From: Saccharopolyspora flava
Lineage (GTDB): Bacteria; Actinomycetota; Actinomycetes; Mycobacteriales; Pseudonocardiaceae
DNA length: 64,000 nucleotides
Assembly (NCBI RefSeq): GCF_900116135.1
Contig: NZ_FOZX01000007.1
Coordinates: forward strand, 248,001-312,000
Direction: 5' to 3'
The position numbers were made by a program, and so were the translations under genes. Positions 28,657 through 37,146 of this stretch are shown here, piece by piece (within the stretch, counting starts at the first letter, position 1; each line of letters begins with the position of its first letter). The notes beneath the pieces were generated by a model. It saw nothing but the letters and a program-made list of their open reading frames with translations, ran no database searches and had not been told where the DNA came from.

Positions 28657-30045
28657 CTACTGCGGTTCGTCCGGGGTGATTCGGCGGAGTCGGGAGTTCT
28701 GCAGGTCGTCGCGGTTGCTGTAGGTCACGGCCGGGATCTTCAGCAGGTCCGACAAGCCGGGGAAGGTTCCGGGGATCTCGGAACCGTGCACCCTGATCGG
28801 GTTCCCGTCACGGCTCCGGTGCGTCGTGGCGTGCGAGGGTCCCGACTCCACCAGGTACTTGCCCTGCTTGCCTCTGCCCTTGCGGTCCTTCCCGACGACC
28901 TGGTCGGCGTAGGTGTTCATGGTCGCGGCCCGGCGGTGGTAGGTGTCCGGGTCGGAGTCCTCGTCGCGCGCCGGACGGCCGTCGATGCCCCGGACCCGGA
29001 TGTTCTCCTTCCGCGCCGCCGCGAGGAACGCCGTCAGTCCGGGCCTGGTGGTGAAACCTCGGATCCTGTCGTAGTTCGAGGTGAACTCCTTCAACCCGTC
29101 GGACATGACTCCCGACGCCAGGTACTTGTCGACGTCCACTTGATAGGAGTCGTCGCGCAGGCTCTCCAGGTACACGGTTTTGACTCCGGCCGTCTTGAGC
29201 CGGGACAGGTTGGTGACCAGCAATTCCCAGGTGGGGCTGCCGGTGTGCTCCTCCCCGATGAGGACGCCGTCGTGCGGCCCCGCGAGCAGGCCCTCCACGC
29301 CCGCGATCACGCTGTCCGCTTCCTTGAGGACGTCGTCGGTCCCTGTGGTCCGGGCGGTGACCGAGCTCGGATCCTCGTTCTGCGCCCGGTGTCGTGCGGC
29401 CAGTCGTGCCGCGTCGGCGGCGAGTTTCCGATCGCGCGCGTCCTGCTGGGCCCAGTACGGGGCGGTTCGCGAGTCCCGGCGCCCCATGTGTTCCAGCATC
29501 TCGTTGTGCGTGGTTCGGCCGTCCTCGAAGTACTCGTGGTTGAACGCGGCGTCGCTCAGCGCGCTGCGCAGGAAGGGTCTCTGCTCGTTGAGGGTCTGCG
29601 GGTCCTGGCGGATCGACAGGCGCTGCTTCTCGCGGTCCAGGTTCGGGTCGCCCTGCGCCCTGTCCTCGATCCTCCTCCAGTTCGCCTCGTCGGTGATCTT
29701 GTTCGGCGACTTTCGCTCCGGCTGCCTGCGGCTCTCCCGCTTCAACTCGCCTTCGGTCGTGCGAGGCCCGCGGACGTGCAGCGCGTCTGAGCCGGGGTGC
29801 TGGTGCAGCTGTTCCTCGGTGAGGTCGCGCTGCCACCCGGAGCGGAGGCCGGAGCGGAGGCCGGACCGGCCCGCGAGCATCCGCGAGACCGCGATGTTGC
29901 CGATGCGCCCCTGGAGAGCTCGGGCGGTCTGCGGTGTGACGTGGCCGGGATCGGGGACGGCGGGGGATTCCACCGGAGTCCGGGCCGAGCCGGCCTGCGG
30001 CGGCGGGTGGGTGTGACCCGCCGGCTCTTCGTCCCGGGTTCGCAT
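28657..30045 (-). CDS. Effector-like protein with GNxAVxRML N-terminus and ChaN/PMT-C-like GExH domain
   Basis: About 462 residues, from ATG 30045. The N-terminal 70 residues are Pro/Arg-rich and include ARALQGRIGNIAVSRMLAG, a motif I associate with proteins carried by actinomycete contractile injection systems and related DUF4157 proteins. A charged middle region (RRQPERKSP, LDREKQRLSIRQD) precedes the C-terminal domain. That domain has DGVLIGEEHTGSPTWELL, GVKTVYLESLRDD, GLTAFLAAARKENIRVRGID and RAATMNTYADQV. The GE-x-H followed by V-x-L-E pattern is that of the ChaN/TIKI-like superfamily, also found in the C-terminal part of Pasteurella multocida toxin-like effectors. No signal peptide or structural injection genes are visible. 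Function is inference. Confidence 0.55.
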   Translation of the reverse strand: MRTRDEEPAGHTHPPPQAGSARTPVESPAVPDPGHVTPQTARALQGRIGNIAVSRMLAGRSGLRSGLRSGWQRDLTEEQLHQHPGSDALHVRGPRTTEGELKRESRRQPERKSPNKITDEANWRRIEDRAQGDPNLDREKQRLSIRQDPQTLNEQRPFLRSALSDAAFNHEYFEDGRTTHNEMLEHMGRRDSRTAPYWAQQDARDRKLAADAARLAARHRAQNEDPSSVTARTTGTDDVLKEADSVIAGVEGLLAGPHDGVLIGEEHTGSPTWELLVTNLSRLKTAGVKTVYLESLRDDSYQVDVDKYLASGVMSDGLKEFTSNYDRIRGFTTRPGLTAFLAAARKENIRVRGIDGRPARDEDSDPDTYHRRAATMNTYADQVVGKDRKGRGKQGKYLVESGPSHATTHRSRDGNPIRVHGSEIPGTFPGLSDLLKIPAVTYSNRDDLQNSRLRRITPDEPQ

Positions 30046-30167
30046 GGCGGCTCCGCCTTCCTCGCGCGTTCGTCGGCTCCCACGCTCCGCGATCCCGTCG
30101 CTCGGGGACAGGGCTGGAGGGGCAACGTACGGGGGACGAACGGGAACAATCCGGCGCGCGGGGGCGC

Positions 30168-31124
30168 TCAGGCGGGTGTTGTGGTGGAGTCGCGGACGAT
30201 GAGCTGGGACGGCATGTGGACGTCGTCGTGGCGTGGGGGTCCGTCGATCTGGCCGAGGACCAGATCGACCGCGAGGGTGCCGCCGTCGGTGATGCCGACG
30301 TGGACCGACGTCAGGCCCGGGTCGGAGACGGAGGCGACGTCGAGGTCGTCGATGCCGATGATGCTGAGGTCGTCGGGGCAGTGGCGGCCGAGTTTCCGGG
30401 CGCCCGCGCGGACTCCGAGCGCCACCAGGTCGTTGTAGGCGACGACGGCCGTGGCGCCGCTGGCCACCACCGAGGCCGCGGCGGCCAGACCGCCCGCGAC
30501 CGAGGCCGACTGGGGGCCGACGACCGTGAGCCGGAGTCCCTGCTCGGCGCAGTGCTCCGACAGCGCGGCGTGACGGGTGCGGTCGGCCCACGAGTTCTGC
30601 GGGCCGGGCACGTAGACGACGTGCCGGTGGCCGAGGGCGCGCAGGTGCTCCGCTGCCTGGCGGAGGCCGTCGTCGGCGGCGATGAGCACGCTCGGCGCGT
30701 GGTCGGTCGTGGCGTTGATCGTCACCACCGGGGCCTTGGCCGCGATCTCGTCGAGGCGTTCCTGCGGGGAGCGGGGCGAGCAGACGATGATGCCGTCGGT
30801 GGAGGTCGCGAAGCGGTCGAGGGCTTCGCGCTCGCGGTCGCCGTCCTCGTTGGTGTGGGCGACCACCAGCTGGTGCCTGCCGTGCCACGCCTGGTCGTGG
30901 ATCGAGCGCAGCAGCGAGGCGAACACCGCGTTGGCCAGGTCCGGGACCACCACGCCCAGCGTGCGGCAGGCCGGGGACGGGGTCTCGTAGCCGAGCTCGG
31001 CCGCGGCGGCCCGCACCCGCTGGAGCGTGGCCGGTGCCAGCCGGTCGGGATCGTTGAACGCCCGGGACGCCGTGGCGGGCGAGACCCGCGCCCGCGCGGC
31101 GACGTCGGTGAGGGTGGCGGACAC
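30168..31124 (-). CDS. LacI-family transcriptional repressor
   Basis: About 318 residues. The GTG at 31124 is chosen because AAGGAG lies 5 bp upstream and the helix-turn-helix then starts at residue 4 (LTDVAARARVSPATASRAFN). The hinge helix region and a periplasmic-binding-protein-like core follow: RTLGVVVPDLANAVFASLLR, GIIVCSP, VVAYNDLVALGV and LSIIGIDDLDVASVSDPGLT. It is divergent from the sugar-acid operon at 31361. LacI proteins usually repress the adjacent catabolic genes and are released by the sugar or an intermediate. The shared 236 bp region has TTGTGCAA elements near the operon promoter. Confidence 0.92.
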   Translation of the reverse strand: MSATLTDVAARARVSPATASRAFNDPDRLAPATLQRVRAAAAELGYETPSPACRTLGVVVPDLANAVFASLLRSIHDQAWHGRHQLVVAHTNEDGDREREALDRFATSTDGIIVCSPRSPQERLDEIAAKAPVVTINATTDHAPSVLIAADDGLRQAAEHLRALGHRHVVYVPGPQNSWADRTRHAALSEHCAEQGLRLTVVGPQSASVAGGLAAAASVVASGATAVVAYNDLVALGVRAGARKLGRHCPDDLSIIGIDDLDVASVSDPGLTSVHVGITDGGTLAVDLVLGQIDGPPRHDDVHMPSQLIVRDSTTTPA

Positions 31125-31161
31125 GTGCGCTCCTTCATCGCGACGGCGGCGGGCGGACTCA

Positions 31162-31278
31162 TTGTGCAAGATCGCCGCCGCCGAGTTGATCGCCGCCGGA
31201 GCGGCCTGACACCAGTGTGAAATAGTTGTGCAAACTTTGGCAAACATCTTGCAGCGGCTTCGTCGCCTCGCTTAGCCT
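31162..31278 (+). promoter_or_regulatory. Promoter and candidate LacI-type operators for the sugar-acid operon
   Basis: TTGCAG (31249-31254), an 18 bp spacer and TAGCCT (31273-31278) form a good promoter about 80 bp before the dehydrogenase start. TTGTGCAA occurs at 31162-31169 and 31226-31233, and TTTGGCAAA at 31236-31244. TGCAA and TTGCA flank the -35. These half-sites are candidates for the divergent LacI repressor. Confidence 0.45.
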
Positions 31279-31360
31279 CGTCGCCAACACCGTCGGCGAG
31301 GCGCCACCCCGGGCTGGCGCACGTCGCCGACGCACGCGAGTCACCAGGAGCTGATCACCG

Positions 31361-32365
31361 ATGAAGGCCCTGTTCATCCACGGTGCCGAGGACATGCGCC
31401 TCGAAGAGGCCGCCGTTCCGGAACCCGGTGCGGGCGAGGTGCTGCTGCGGGTGCGCTACGTGGGGATCTGCGGTTCCGACCTGCACTACTACTTCCACGG
31501 CAAGAACGGCGAGAACCTGGTGCGCGAGCCCTTCGCCCCGGGCCACGAGTTCTCCGCGACCGTCGAGCACGACCCGAGCGGCGAGTGGGCCACCGGCACC
31601 CCGGTGACCGCCCACCCCGCGCGCTTCGGCACCCCGGTCGAGGGGATCGAGGACAAGCCGCACCTGTGGCCCGGCGGCGACTACCTCGGCAGCGCCGCCG
31701 ACTTCCCGCACCGCCAGGGCGCGTCGGCCGACCTCGTCGTGGTCGAGAAGCACATGCTGCGCCGGCTGCCCGACGGGCTGTCGCTGAAGGACGCGGCGCT
31801 GGCCGAACCCCTCGGCGTCGCGCTGCACGCCCTGACCGTCGCCGGTGACGAGCTGGGCTCCCGCGCCCTGGTCCTCGGCGCCGGGCCGATCGGCCTGCTG
31901 GTCGTCGCGGCGCTGCGCGCCCGCGGGGTCGAGCACGTCGCGGTCGGCGACACCCAGGAGTCCGCGCTGGCCCGGGCCCGCCAGGTCGGCGCGCACGAGA
32001 CGTTCCTCGTCGGCACCGACGAGGTCCCGGCGACGGCCTACCCGGTGGTGTTCGAGTGCTCGGCGGCGCCCGCGTCGCTGAGCCAGGCTGTCGTCTCGGC
32101 GAGCCGCGCCGGCGTGGTCGTGCAGGTGGGCATGCTCGCCGACGCCGCGATCGGGGTGAACCTCGCGCCGCTGGTGTCGAAGGAAGTGCAGCTGCGCGGC
32201 ACGTTCCGCTTCGCCACCGAGATCGACGAGGCCGTCGAGATGCTCGCCGCCCACCCCTCCATCGCCGGGGTCGTGACCCACGTGCTGCCCGCGACCGAGG
32301 CGGTCGCGGCGTTCACCACGGCGAAGGACTCCGCCGCCTCCGGCAAGGTCCTCCTCGAGTTCTGA
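31361..32365 (+). CDS. Zinc-type MDR dehydrogenase, L-idonate/L-gulonate 5-dehydrogenase-like (RspB type)
   Basis: The 334-residue protein has an AGGAG site before its ATG. It has the MDR catalytic zinc region GICGSDLHYYFHGKNG and FAPGHEFSATVEHD, and the Rossmann motif ALVLGAGPIGLLVVAALRARG. The lobe that normally holds four structural-zinc cysteines reads HPARFGTPVEGIEDKPHLWPGG with no cysteine, so the structural zinc is probably absent. Position in an operon with an MHS transporter and a ManD/RspA-type dehydratase suggests oxidation of an aldonate such as L-gulonate or L-idonate to a 5-keto acid. That substrate assignment is inference. Confidence 0.85.
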   Translation: MKALFIHGAEDMRLEEAAVPEPGAGEVLLRVRYVGICGSDLHYYFHGKNGENLVREPFAPGHEFSATVEHDPSGEWATGTPVTAHPARFGTPVEGIEDKPHLWPGGDYLGSAADFPHRQGASADLVVVEKHMLRRLPDGLSLKDAALAEPLGVALHALTVAGDELGSRALVLGAGPIGLLVVAALRARGVEHVAVGDTQESALARARQVGAHETFLVGTDEVPATAYPVVFECSAAPASLSQAVVSASRAGVVVQVGMLADAAIGVNLAPLVSKEVQLRGTFRFATEIDEAVEMLAAHPSIAGVVTHVLPATEAVAAFTTAKDSAASGKVLLEF

Positions 32366-32411
32366 CACCCCTCCGTGCCAGACGGCATCACCCACTGCTG
32401 AAGGAACAACG

Positions 32412-33815
32412 ATGTCCACTTCACCACAGCCGCCCGCGAACACCGGAGCGACGACGGCGCCCCCTGCTCAGCGCAAGACCAGCGATCTGGTGCGAGCGGC
32501 GATGTCGGGCTGGCTGGGCACCGCGCTGGAGTTCATGGACTTCCAGCTGTACTCGCTGGCGGCCGGGCTGGTGTTCAGCCAGCTGTTCTTCATCGGCGAG
32601 AGCCCCGCGCTGGCGGTCGTGTCGGCCATGGCCACCTACGCGGTCGGCTACCTGGCCCGGCCGGTCGGCGCCTGGTACTTCGGGCGGCTCGGCGACCGCG
32701 TCGGCCGCACCAAGGTCCTGTTCATCACCATCGCCCTGATGGGCGGTGCGACGACGCTCATCGGTGCGCTGCCCACCGCGCACACGATCGGCATCTTCGC
32801 CCCGATCCTGCTCGCGGTGCTGCGGCTGGTGCAGGGCTTCGGCGCCGGTGCGGAGATCTCCGGGGCGGGCGTCATGCTCGCCGAGTACGCGCCGACGAAC
32901 CGGCGCGGCATCATCGCCTCGCTGGTGGCCCTGGGCACCAACTGCGGCACGCTCGGCGCCTCGGCGATCTGGGGCGTGCTGGTGGCCGTGCTCTCCGAGG
33001 AGCAGCTGCTGGCCTGGGGCTGGCGCGTCCCGTTCCTGGGCAGCGCGGTGATCCTGCTGTTCGCGGTGTGGGTCCGGTTCCGGCTCAAGGAGAGCCCGGT
33101 GTTCGAGGAGAGCGCCCACGTCAGCGACGGCGTCGCGCTGACCACCGCCGAGATCCGGGAGAAGGCCGAGCGGGAGAACGACGAGCCGATGCTCGAAGCG
33201 CTCGGCCAGAACCGCTGGCGCGCCATGATTCCCGCGTTCCTGCTGCGCTTCGGCCAGGCGGGCAACTCCGGTCTGCTGCAGACCTACATGGTCTCGTTCA
33301 TCACCGTCACCCTGGCCATGTCGGCCTCGGTCGGCACCAGCGTCGTGATCGTGTCCTCGCTGGTCGCGTTCGTCACCGTGCCGATCGTCGGGGCGCTCGG
33401 CGACAAGTTCGGCCGCCGCCGCATGTACCAGGTCATGAGCGTCATCTCGCTGGTGCTCATCGTGCCGACGGTGATGGCGATCGCCGGCGCGCAGGTGCCG
33501 CAGCTGTTCCTCGGCTACATCGTCATGCACAACGTGTCGGTGATGGCCCTGGCCTCGCTGGAGAACCTCACGCTGCCGGAGATCTTCGGCTCCCGGCACC
33601 GCTACGCCGCCACCGGCGTCATCCGCGAGATCGCCGCGATGGTGGCCACCGGCATCGGCCCGGTCGTCGTGGCCGCCTGGGTCGCCGCCGCCAGCGGCTC
33701 GTGGATCCCGATCGCGATCATGCTCGCGCTGTTCACGATCTGCCCGCTCATCGGCACCTTCCTGATGCCCGAGGTCGCCGGCCGCGACCTCAAGGACCCG
33801 CGCAACGCGGTCTGA
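32412..33815 (+). CDS. MFS transporter, metabolite:H+ symporter (MHS) family
   Basis: The 467-residue protein has about twelve membrane segments. MHS features are [20 protein letters not shown] in helix 1, [13 protein letters not shown] between helices 2 and 3, [24 protein letters not shown], and [12 protein letters not shown] after helix 6. The family (ShiA, KgtP, ProP relatives) imports organic acids with protons. It lies 46 bp behind the dehydrogenase, so it probably takes up the sugar acid used by this operon. The N-terminal 25 residues are polar and cytoplasmic. Confidence 0.92.
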   Translation: MSTSPQPPANTGATTAPPAQRKTSDLVRAAMSGWLGTALEFMDFQLYSLAAGLVFSQLFFIGESPALAVVSAMATYAVGYLARPVGAWYFGRLGDRVGRTKVLFITIALMGGATTLIGALPTAHTIGIFAPILLAVLRLVQGFGAGAEISGAGVMLAEYAPTNRRGIIASLVALGTNCGTLGASAIWGVLVAVLSEEQLLAWGWRVPFLGSAVILLFAVWVRFRLKESPVFEESAHVSDGVALTTAEIREKAERENDEPMLEALGQNRWRAMIPAFLLRFGQAGNSGLLQTYMVSFITVTLAMSASVGTSVVIVSSLVAFVTVPIVGALGDKFGRRRMYQVMSVISLVLIVPTVMAIAGAQVPQLFLGYIVMHNVSVMALASLENLTLPEIFGSRHRYAATGVIREIAAMVATGIGPVVVAAWVAAASGSWIPIAIMLALFTICPLIGTFLMPEVAGRDLKDPRNAV

Positions 33816-33906
33816 CCGCCCGGCGGCGCCTCAGCCACCAGAGGCGCCGCCGGGATCCCACCACCCACGCCGCGACACCGCGGCCCGAGAACGGAAAGCC
33901 CGCACC

Positions 33907-35133
33907 GTGAGCATCTCCACCGCCGACGTCATCGTCACCAGCCCCGGACGCAACTTCGTCACCCTCAAGCTCGTCACCTCCGACGGCGTCGTCGGCTGGG
34001 GAGACGCCACGCTCAACGGGCGCGAGCTCGCCGCCGCGGCCTACCTCCGCGACCACCTCGTCGACACCCTGATCGGCCGGGACGAGGACCGCATCGAGGA
34101 CACCTGGCAGTACCTGTACCGGGGCGCCTACTGGCGCCGCGGCCCGGTGACGATGGCCGCGATCGCCGCGGTCGACATGGCGCTGTGGGACATCAAGGCC
34201 AAGAAGGCGGGCGTGCCGCTCTACCAGCTGCTCGGCGGCGCCAGCCGGGAGAAGCTGCGCGTCTACGCCCACGCCTCCGGCAACGACTACGCGGCCCTGT
34301 CGCAGGCGATCCGCGGCTACGTCGAGGAGGGCTACACCGCGGTCCGCATCCAGACCGGCGTGCCCGGGCTCGACTCCGTCTACGGGGTGTCGGCGACGGC
34401 GAAGCCGGGGGAGAAGTACGACTACGAGCCCGCGCACCGCTCCGCCCGCCCCGACGAGGAGGAGTGGGACACCCCGGCCTACCTCCGGCACGTCCCCACG
34501 ATCTTCGAGAAGGTCCGCGAGGAGTTCGGCCCCGAGCTGCGGCTGCTGCACGACGGCCACCACCGCATGTCGCCGATCGAAGCCGCCCGCTTGGCGAAAT
34601 CCCTGGAGCCGCACGACCTCCTGTGGCTGGAGGACGCGACCCCGGGCGAGGACCAGGACGCGTTCCGGCTGATCCGCCAGCACAGCACCACACCGCTGGC
34701 CACCGGCGAGGTCTTCAACTCGGTGTACGACTACCAGACGCTGATCACCGAGCGCCTCATCGACTACGTCCGCTCGGCACCGACCCACACCGGCGGCGTG
34801 ACGGGCATGAAGAAGCTCCTCGACTTCGCCGGCATCTACGGCATCCGCTCCGGCCTGCACGGCCCCACCGACGTCTCGCCGATCGGCATGGCCGCCGCCC
34901 TGCACATCGACCTGGCGATCCACAACTTCGGCATCCAGGAGTACATGCCGCACAGCGACCTCACCCTGGAGACCTTCCGCACCTCCTACACCTTCGACCG
35001 CGGCTTCCTGCACCCCGGCGACACCCCGGGCCTCGGCGCCGAACTCGACGAAACCCTCGCCGCCCAACACCCCTACACCCCGGCCTACCTCCCCGTGAAC
35101 CGCCTCCTCGACGGCACCCTCCACGACTGGTGA
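33907..35133 (+). CDS. Enolase-superfamily dehydratase, D-mannonate dehydratase/RspA type
   Basis: The 408-residue protein starts at GTG. It has the mandelate-racemase-like N-terminal cap ([20 protein letters not shown]) and barrel, with [15 protein letters not shown]. Metal and catalytic residues are in [18 protein letters not shown] (Asp and His), [14 protein letters not shown] (Glu), [10 protein letters not shown] (Glu) and [15 protein letters not shown] (His). DGHH and the HGPTD segment fit the ManD group, which dehydrates D-mannonate or D-gluconate to 2-keto-3-deoxy-gluconate. RspA/RspB-like pairing with the MDR dehydrogenase two genes upstream supports sugar-acid catabolism. A KDG kinase and aldolase are not in the window. 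Confidence 0.9.
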   Translation: MSISTADVIVTSPGRNFVTLKLVTSDGVVGWGDATLNGRELAAAAYLRDHLVDTLIGRDEDRIEDTWQYLYRGAYWRRGPVTMAAIAAVDMALWDIKAKKAGVPLYQLLGGASREKLRVYAHASGNDYAALSQAIRGYVEEGYTAVRIQTGVPGLDSVYGVSATAKPGEKYDYEPAHRSARPDEEEWDTPAYLRHVPTIFEKVREEFGPELRLLHDGHHRMSPIEAARLAKSLEPHDLLWLEDATPGEDQDAFRLIRQHSTTPLATGEVFNSVYDYQTLITERLIDYVRSAPTHTGGVTGMKKLLDFAGIYGIRSGLHGPTDVSPIGMAAALHIDLAIHNFGIQEYMPHSDLTLETFRTSYTFDRGFLHPGDTPGLGAELDETLAAQHPYTPAYLPVNRLLDGTLHDW

Positions 35134-35145
35134 GCCGCTGCGGAA

Positions 35146-35217
35146 GGGACAGTTTTTCCTTGAATCACCCATGATCAAAGTCCGTTTTGCCCGGACAATT
35201 CAAGGAAAAACTGTCCC
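35146..35217. terminator. Long inverted repeat between convergent genes
   Basis: Two perfect 20 bp arms, GGGACAGTTTTTCCTTGAAT (35146-35165) and its complement (35198-35217), enclose a 32-nt loop. It follows the ManD-type gene by 12 bp and precedes the acetyltransferase stop. It is a probable bidirectional terminator, and its outer GGGACAGTTTT relates it to the palindrome families elsewhere in the window. Confidence 0.7.
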
Positions 35218-35270
35218 CTGGTGACGCTCACGCGCCACGGATCAGCTCGACGTGCTCGATGCGACGGTCG

Positions 35271-35801
35271 CTAGCTGCGCAGGTCTTTGAGCAGGACGTC
35301 GTAGATCGGGGAGCCGGGGAGGGGGTTGCGCTTCTGCGTGACTTTTCGCCAGCCCCATGTGGTGTAGGCGTGTTGGGCCGGTTCTGCGTCGGGGCGGACC
35401 GTCAGCGTCGCCCGTTGCTCGGTTCGATCCTCCAGGAGGAGATCGTGCAGTCGGGCGGCGAGACCGTGGCCTCGCCACGGGCGGCGGACGAGCAGCTCGA
35501 TCAGCACGAAGGTGCGTCCCGGTGGTTCGTCGGTGACGGAGGTGTCGACGTCGGTGGTGAGCTCCGTCCACCACGGCGCCGAAGGCGGCATCGGGAGCCC
35601 GAAGGCGAAACCGGCCATCTCCCCGGCGGAATCGCGAGCGATGACCAGTCCGGCTCTGGGGCGTTGGGACTGCTTCTCGAAGCGATCCGTGAACAGCCGA
35701 ACGTGCTCCTCGCCGTGCTCGTAGGGCGGCTCCGCGAACACCTCGCGGTACAACTCGCCGAGCTCGTCCGGTCCGATGGGTGATCGGCGGCATTCGTTCA
35801 T
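35271..35801 (-). CDS. GNAT-family N-acetyltransferase
   Basis: About 176 residues from ATG 35801. The GNAT fold is visible as GLVIARDSAGEMAGFAFGL, TFVLIELLVRRPWRGHGLAA (the acetyl-CoA pyrophosphate loop R-x-x-G-x-G/A), LHDLLLEDRTEQRATLTVRP and a C-terminal AYTTWGWRKV. The acceptor is unknown. The ribosome site is weak. The gene starts face to face with a small + strand gene, with only a few bases between the starts. Confidence 0.85.
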   Translation of the reverse strand: MNECRRSPIGPDELGELYREVFAEPPYEHGEEHVRLFTDRFEKQSQRPRAGLVIARDSAGEMAGFAFGLPMPPSAPWWTELTTDVDTSVTDEPPGRTFVLIELLVRRPWRGHGLAARLHDLLLEDRTEQRATLTVRPDAEPAQHAYTTWGWRKVTQKRNPLPGSPIYDVLLKDLRS

Positions 35802-35807
35802 GATCGC

Positions 35808-36020
35808 GTGAACCTGCCGCGCCGGGTGACCGCCGAGCTGCGCCGCGTGGGCTCGATGGTTCGCGGCGTGATCATATCGTTCGAGCTCGCCGTCGACGAC
35901 TTGGAAGCGGGGCACTACGACGCCGAAGACCGCGAGCGGTTGGCTTCCTACCTCGACAACGTCGCCGCTGCGCTGAGGGAACGCGCGGAGGTCGTGGACG
36001 GCGAGGTCGTGGTGTCGTGA
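35808..36020 (+). CDS. Small hypothetical protein
   Basis: Seventy residues from GTG 35808; GTG 35829 and ATG 35856 are possible later starts and none has a clear ribosome site. The protein is an amphipathic, mostly helical sequence (SMVRGVIISFELAVDDLEAG, DRERLASYLDNVAAALRERA) ending VDGEVVVS. I recognise no family. Coding-like third-position GC supports it as real, but it could be dispensable. Confidence 0.45.
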   Translation: MNLPRRVTAELRRVGSMVRGVIISFELAVDDLEAGHYDAEDRERLASYLDNVAAALRERAEVVDGEVVVS

Positions 36021-36102
36021 GGGGTCGGGTTGTGGGCGGCTTGAGGGTGAAATCCTGGATTTGGGTGAGAATTCCTGCGGTGGGGGTGTCCCTATGTCGG
36101 TG

Positions 36103-36516
36103 TCAAGCCGTTGCGGTGCATTTGGGTGAGGTTTGTGGCGTCGTGGCGGCTTCCTTCGTGGCAAGGCAGAAGGGATGGCCAGCGGGGTCGAGCAACACCC
36201 GGAACCGGTGCCCTCCGGGTTGGAACTCTGGACGGACCGCACCCAGGTCCACTAGATACACCTCAGCCTGCTCGAGGTCATCGACGCGGAAGTCGAGATG
36301 AACCCGTAGTGGGGCGGCAGGGTCGGGCCATGGGGGCGCCTTGTGATTGGTAGTCCGCTGGAAGTCAAGCCGGATGTTGTCATCACCGGCCAAGACGACG
36401 AAGTTCTCGTTACTAGCGAACAGCTTCCAGCCGGTGATCTTCTGGTAGAAGCGAGCCAGTCGTAGCGGGTCGGGGCAGTCCAAGGTGATGGCGAACAGGC
36501 TGCCAAGGGTGGCCAT
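36103..36516 (-). CDS. VOC-family (glyoxalase/bleomycin-resistance-like) protein
   Basis: The 137-residue protein starts at ATG 36516 with AAGGAG upstream. The VOC fold is seen in FAITLDCPDPLRLARFYQKI, then VVLAGDDNIRLDFQR, and a second half LRVHLDFRVDDLEQAEVYLV and RVLLDPAGHPFCLA with the metal-ligand pattern H...E/H. Such proteins are dioxygenases, isomerases or drug-binding proteins. The substrate is unknown. Its upstream flank is a transposase remnant in the same frame, so its original promoter may have been replaced. Confidence 0.88.
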   Translation of the reverse strand: MATLGSLFAITLDCPDPLRLARFYQKITGWKLFASNENFVVLAGDDNIRLDFQRTTNHKAPPWPDPAAPLRVHLDFRVDDLEQAEVYLVDLGAVRPEFQPGGHRFRVLLDPAGHPFCLATKEAATTPQTSPKCTATA

Positions 36517-36534
36517 CGGCGCTCCTTGTGTGAG

Positions 36535-36930
36535 CTGATGTGTCGAGTGTTGCGCACCAGGATGGTGTCCTCGATCGGGCGGAAGCCGAGGATTGCAAGG
36601 GGCGCGCAGGTCGACCCGGGTGTCTCCATGGATCTTGTCAAGCGGGTTGAGGCTGTGGGTTCTGCAGAGGGCTTTGTCGCGGAGCATGGCGAACAGTACG
36701 TCGCAGCGGCGGCGTGCGAGGCAGATCAGGGCGGCGTTGTGCTTCTCTCCTTCGTCGTGTTTTCGCTGATAGTAGGCCCTGCTGGTGGCGTCGGAGAGCG
36801 CGGCGAAGGCGGAGAGGAAGAACGCGCGTTTGAGTTTGCGGTTGCCGGTGCGGGCGGGGTGTTCGCCGCGGATGCTGGTGCCGGAGCGGTGGGTGACCGG
36901 GGCGATGCCGGCGTAAGCGGCCAGGTGCGC
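36535..36930 (-). mobile_element. IS110-family transposase remnant (C-terminal part)
   Basis: On the minus strand, from 36930 the frame reads AHLAAYAGIAPVTHRSGTS, then RTGNRKLKRAFFLSAFAALS and ALICLARRRCDVLFAMLRD. This is the C-terminal transposase IS116/IS110/IS902 domain. The N-terminal catalytic DEDD part is missing and there is no start codon in context. Homology stops abruptly at about 36930, where a fragment of another gene begins on the opposite strand. The frame runs without a stop into the VOC gene. It is a degraded insertion sequence; ends and target duplication are not recognisable. Confidence 0.8.
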
Positions 36931-37146
36931 GGAGCGACCGCCGCGGTCGTCACGATCACCGCGACGACCGAGCTGACGCTGCTGGCCATCCCGTGCGACA
37001 TGCTCGACGAGCTGGTCCGCGACAAGCCGACGGTCACCCGCGAGATCGGCAGGCAGATCGAGCAGTGGAACCGCGAAGCCACCGGCCGGAGCGCGGGAGA
37101 TCAGGGTTCGACGATGGCGAAGTCCGGGTCCGGTTCGGCGAGGTAG
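36931..37146 (+). pseudogene. C-terminal fragment of a cyclic-nucleotide-binding-domain protein
   Basis: The + strand from about 36931 reads ATAAVVTITATTELTLLAIP, CDMLDELVRDKPTVTREIGR and QIEQWNREATGRSAGDQ before a stop at 37146. This matches the end of CRP/FNR-type cNMP-binding domains (T-x-x-A-L-T-x-x-E-L-L-x-I, then a helix with L-A-R-E-I). The upstream part is replaced by the IS110 remnant, so the gene appears truncated by insertion or deletion. Its last 46 bp overlap the 3' end of the convergent alkylsulfatase gene. Confidence 0.55.
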
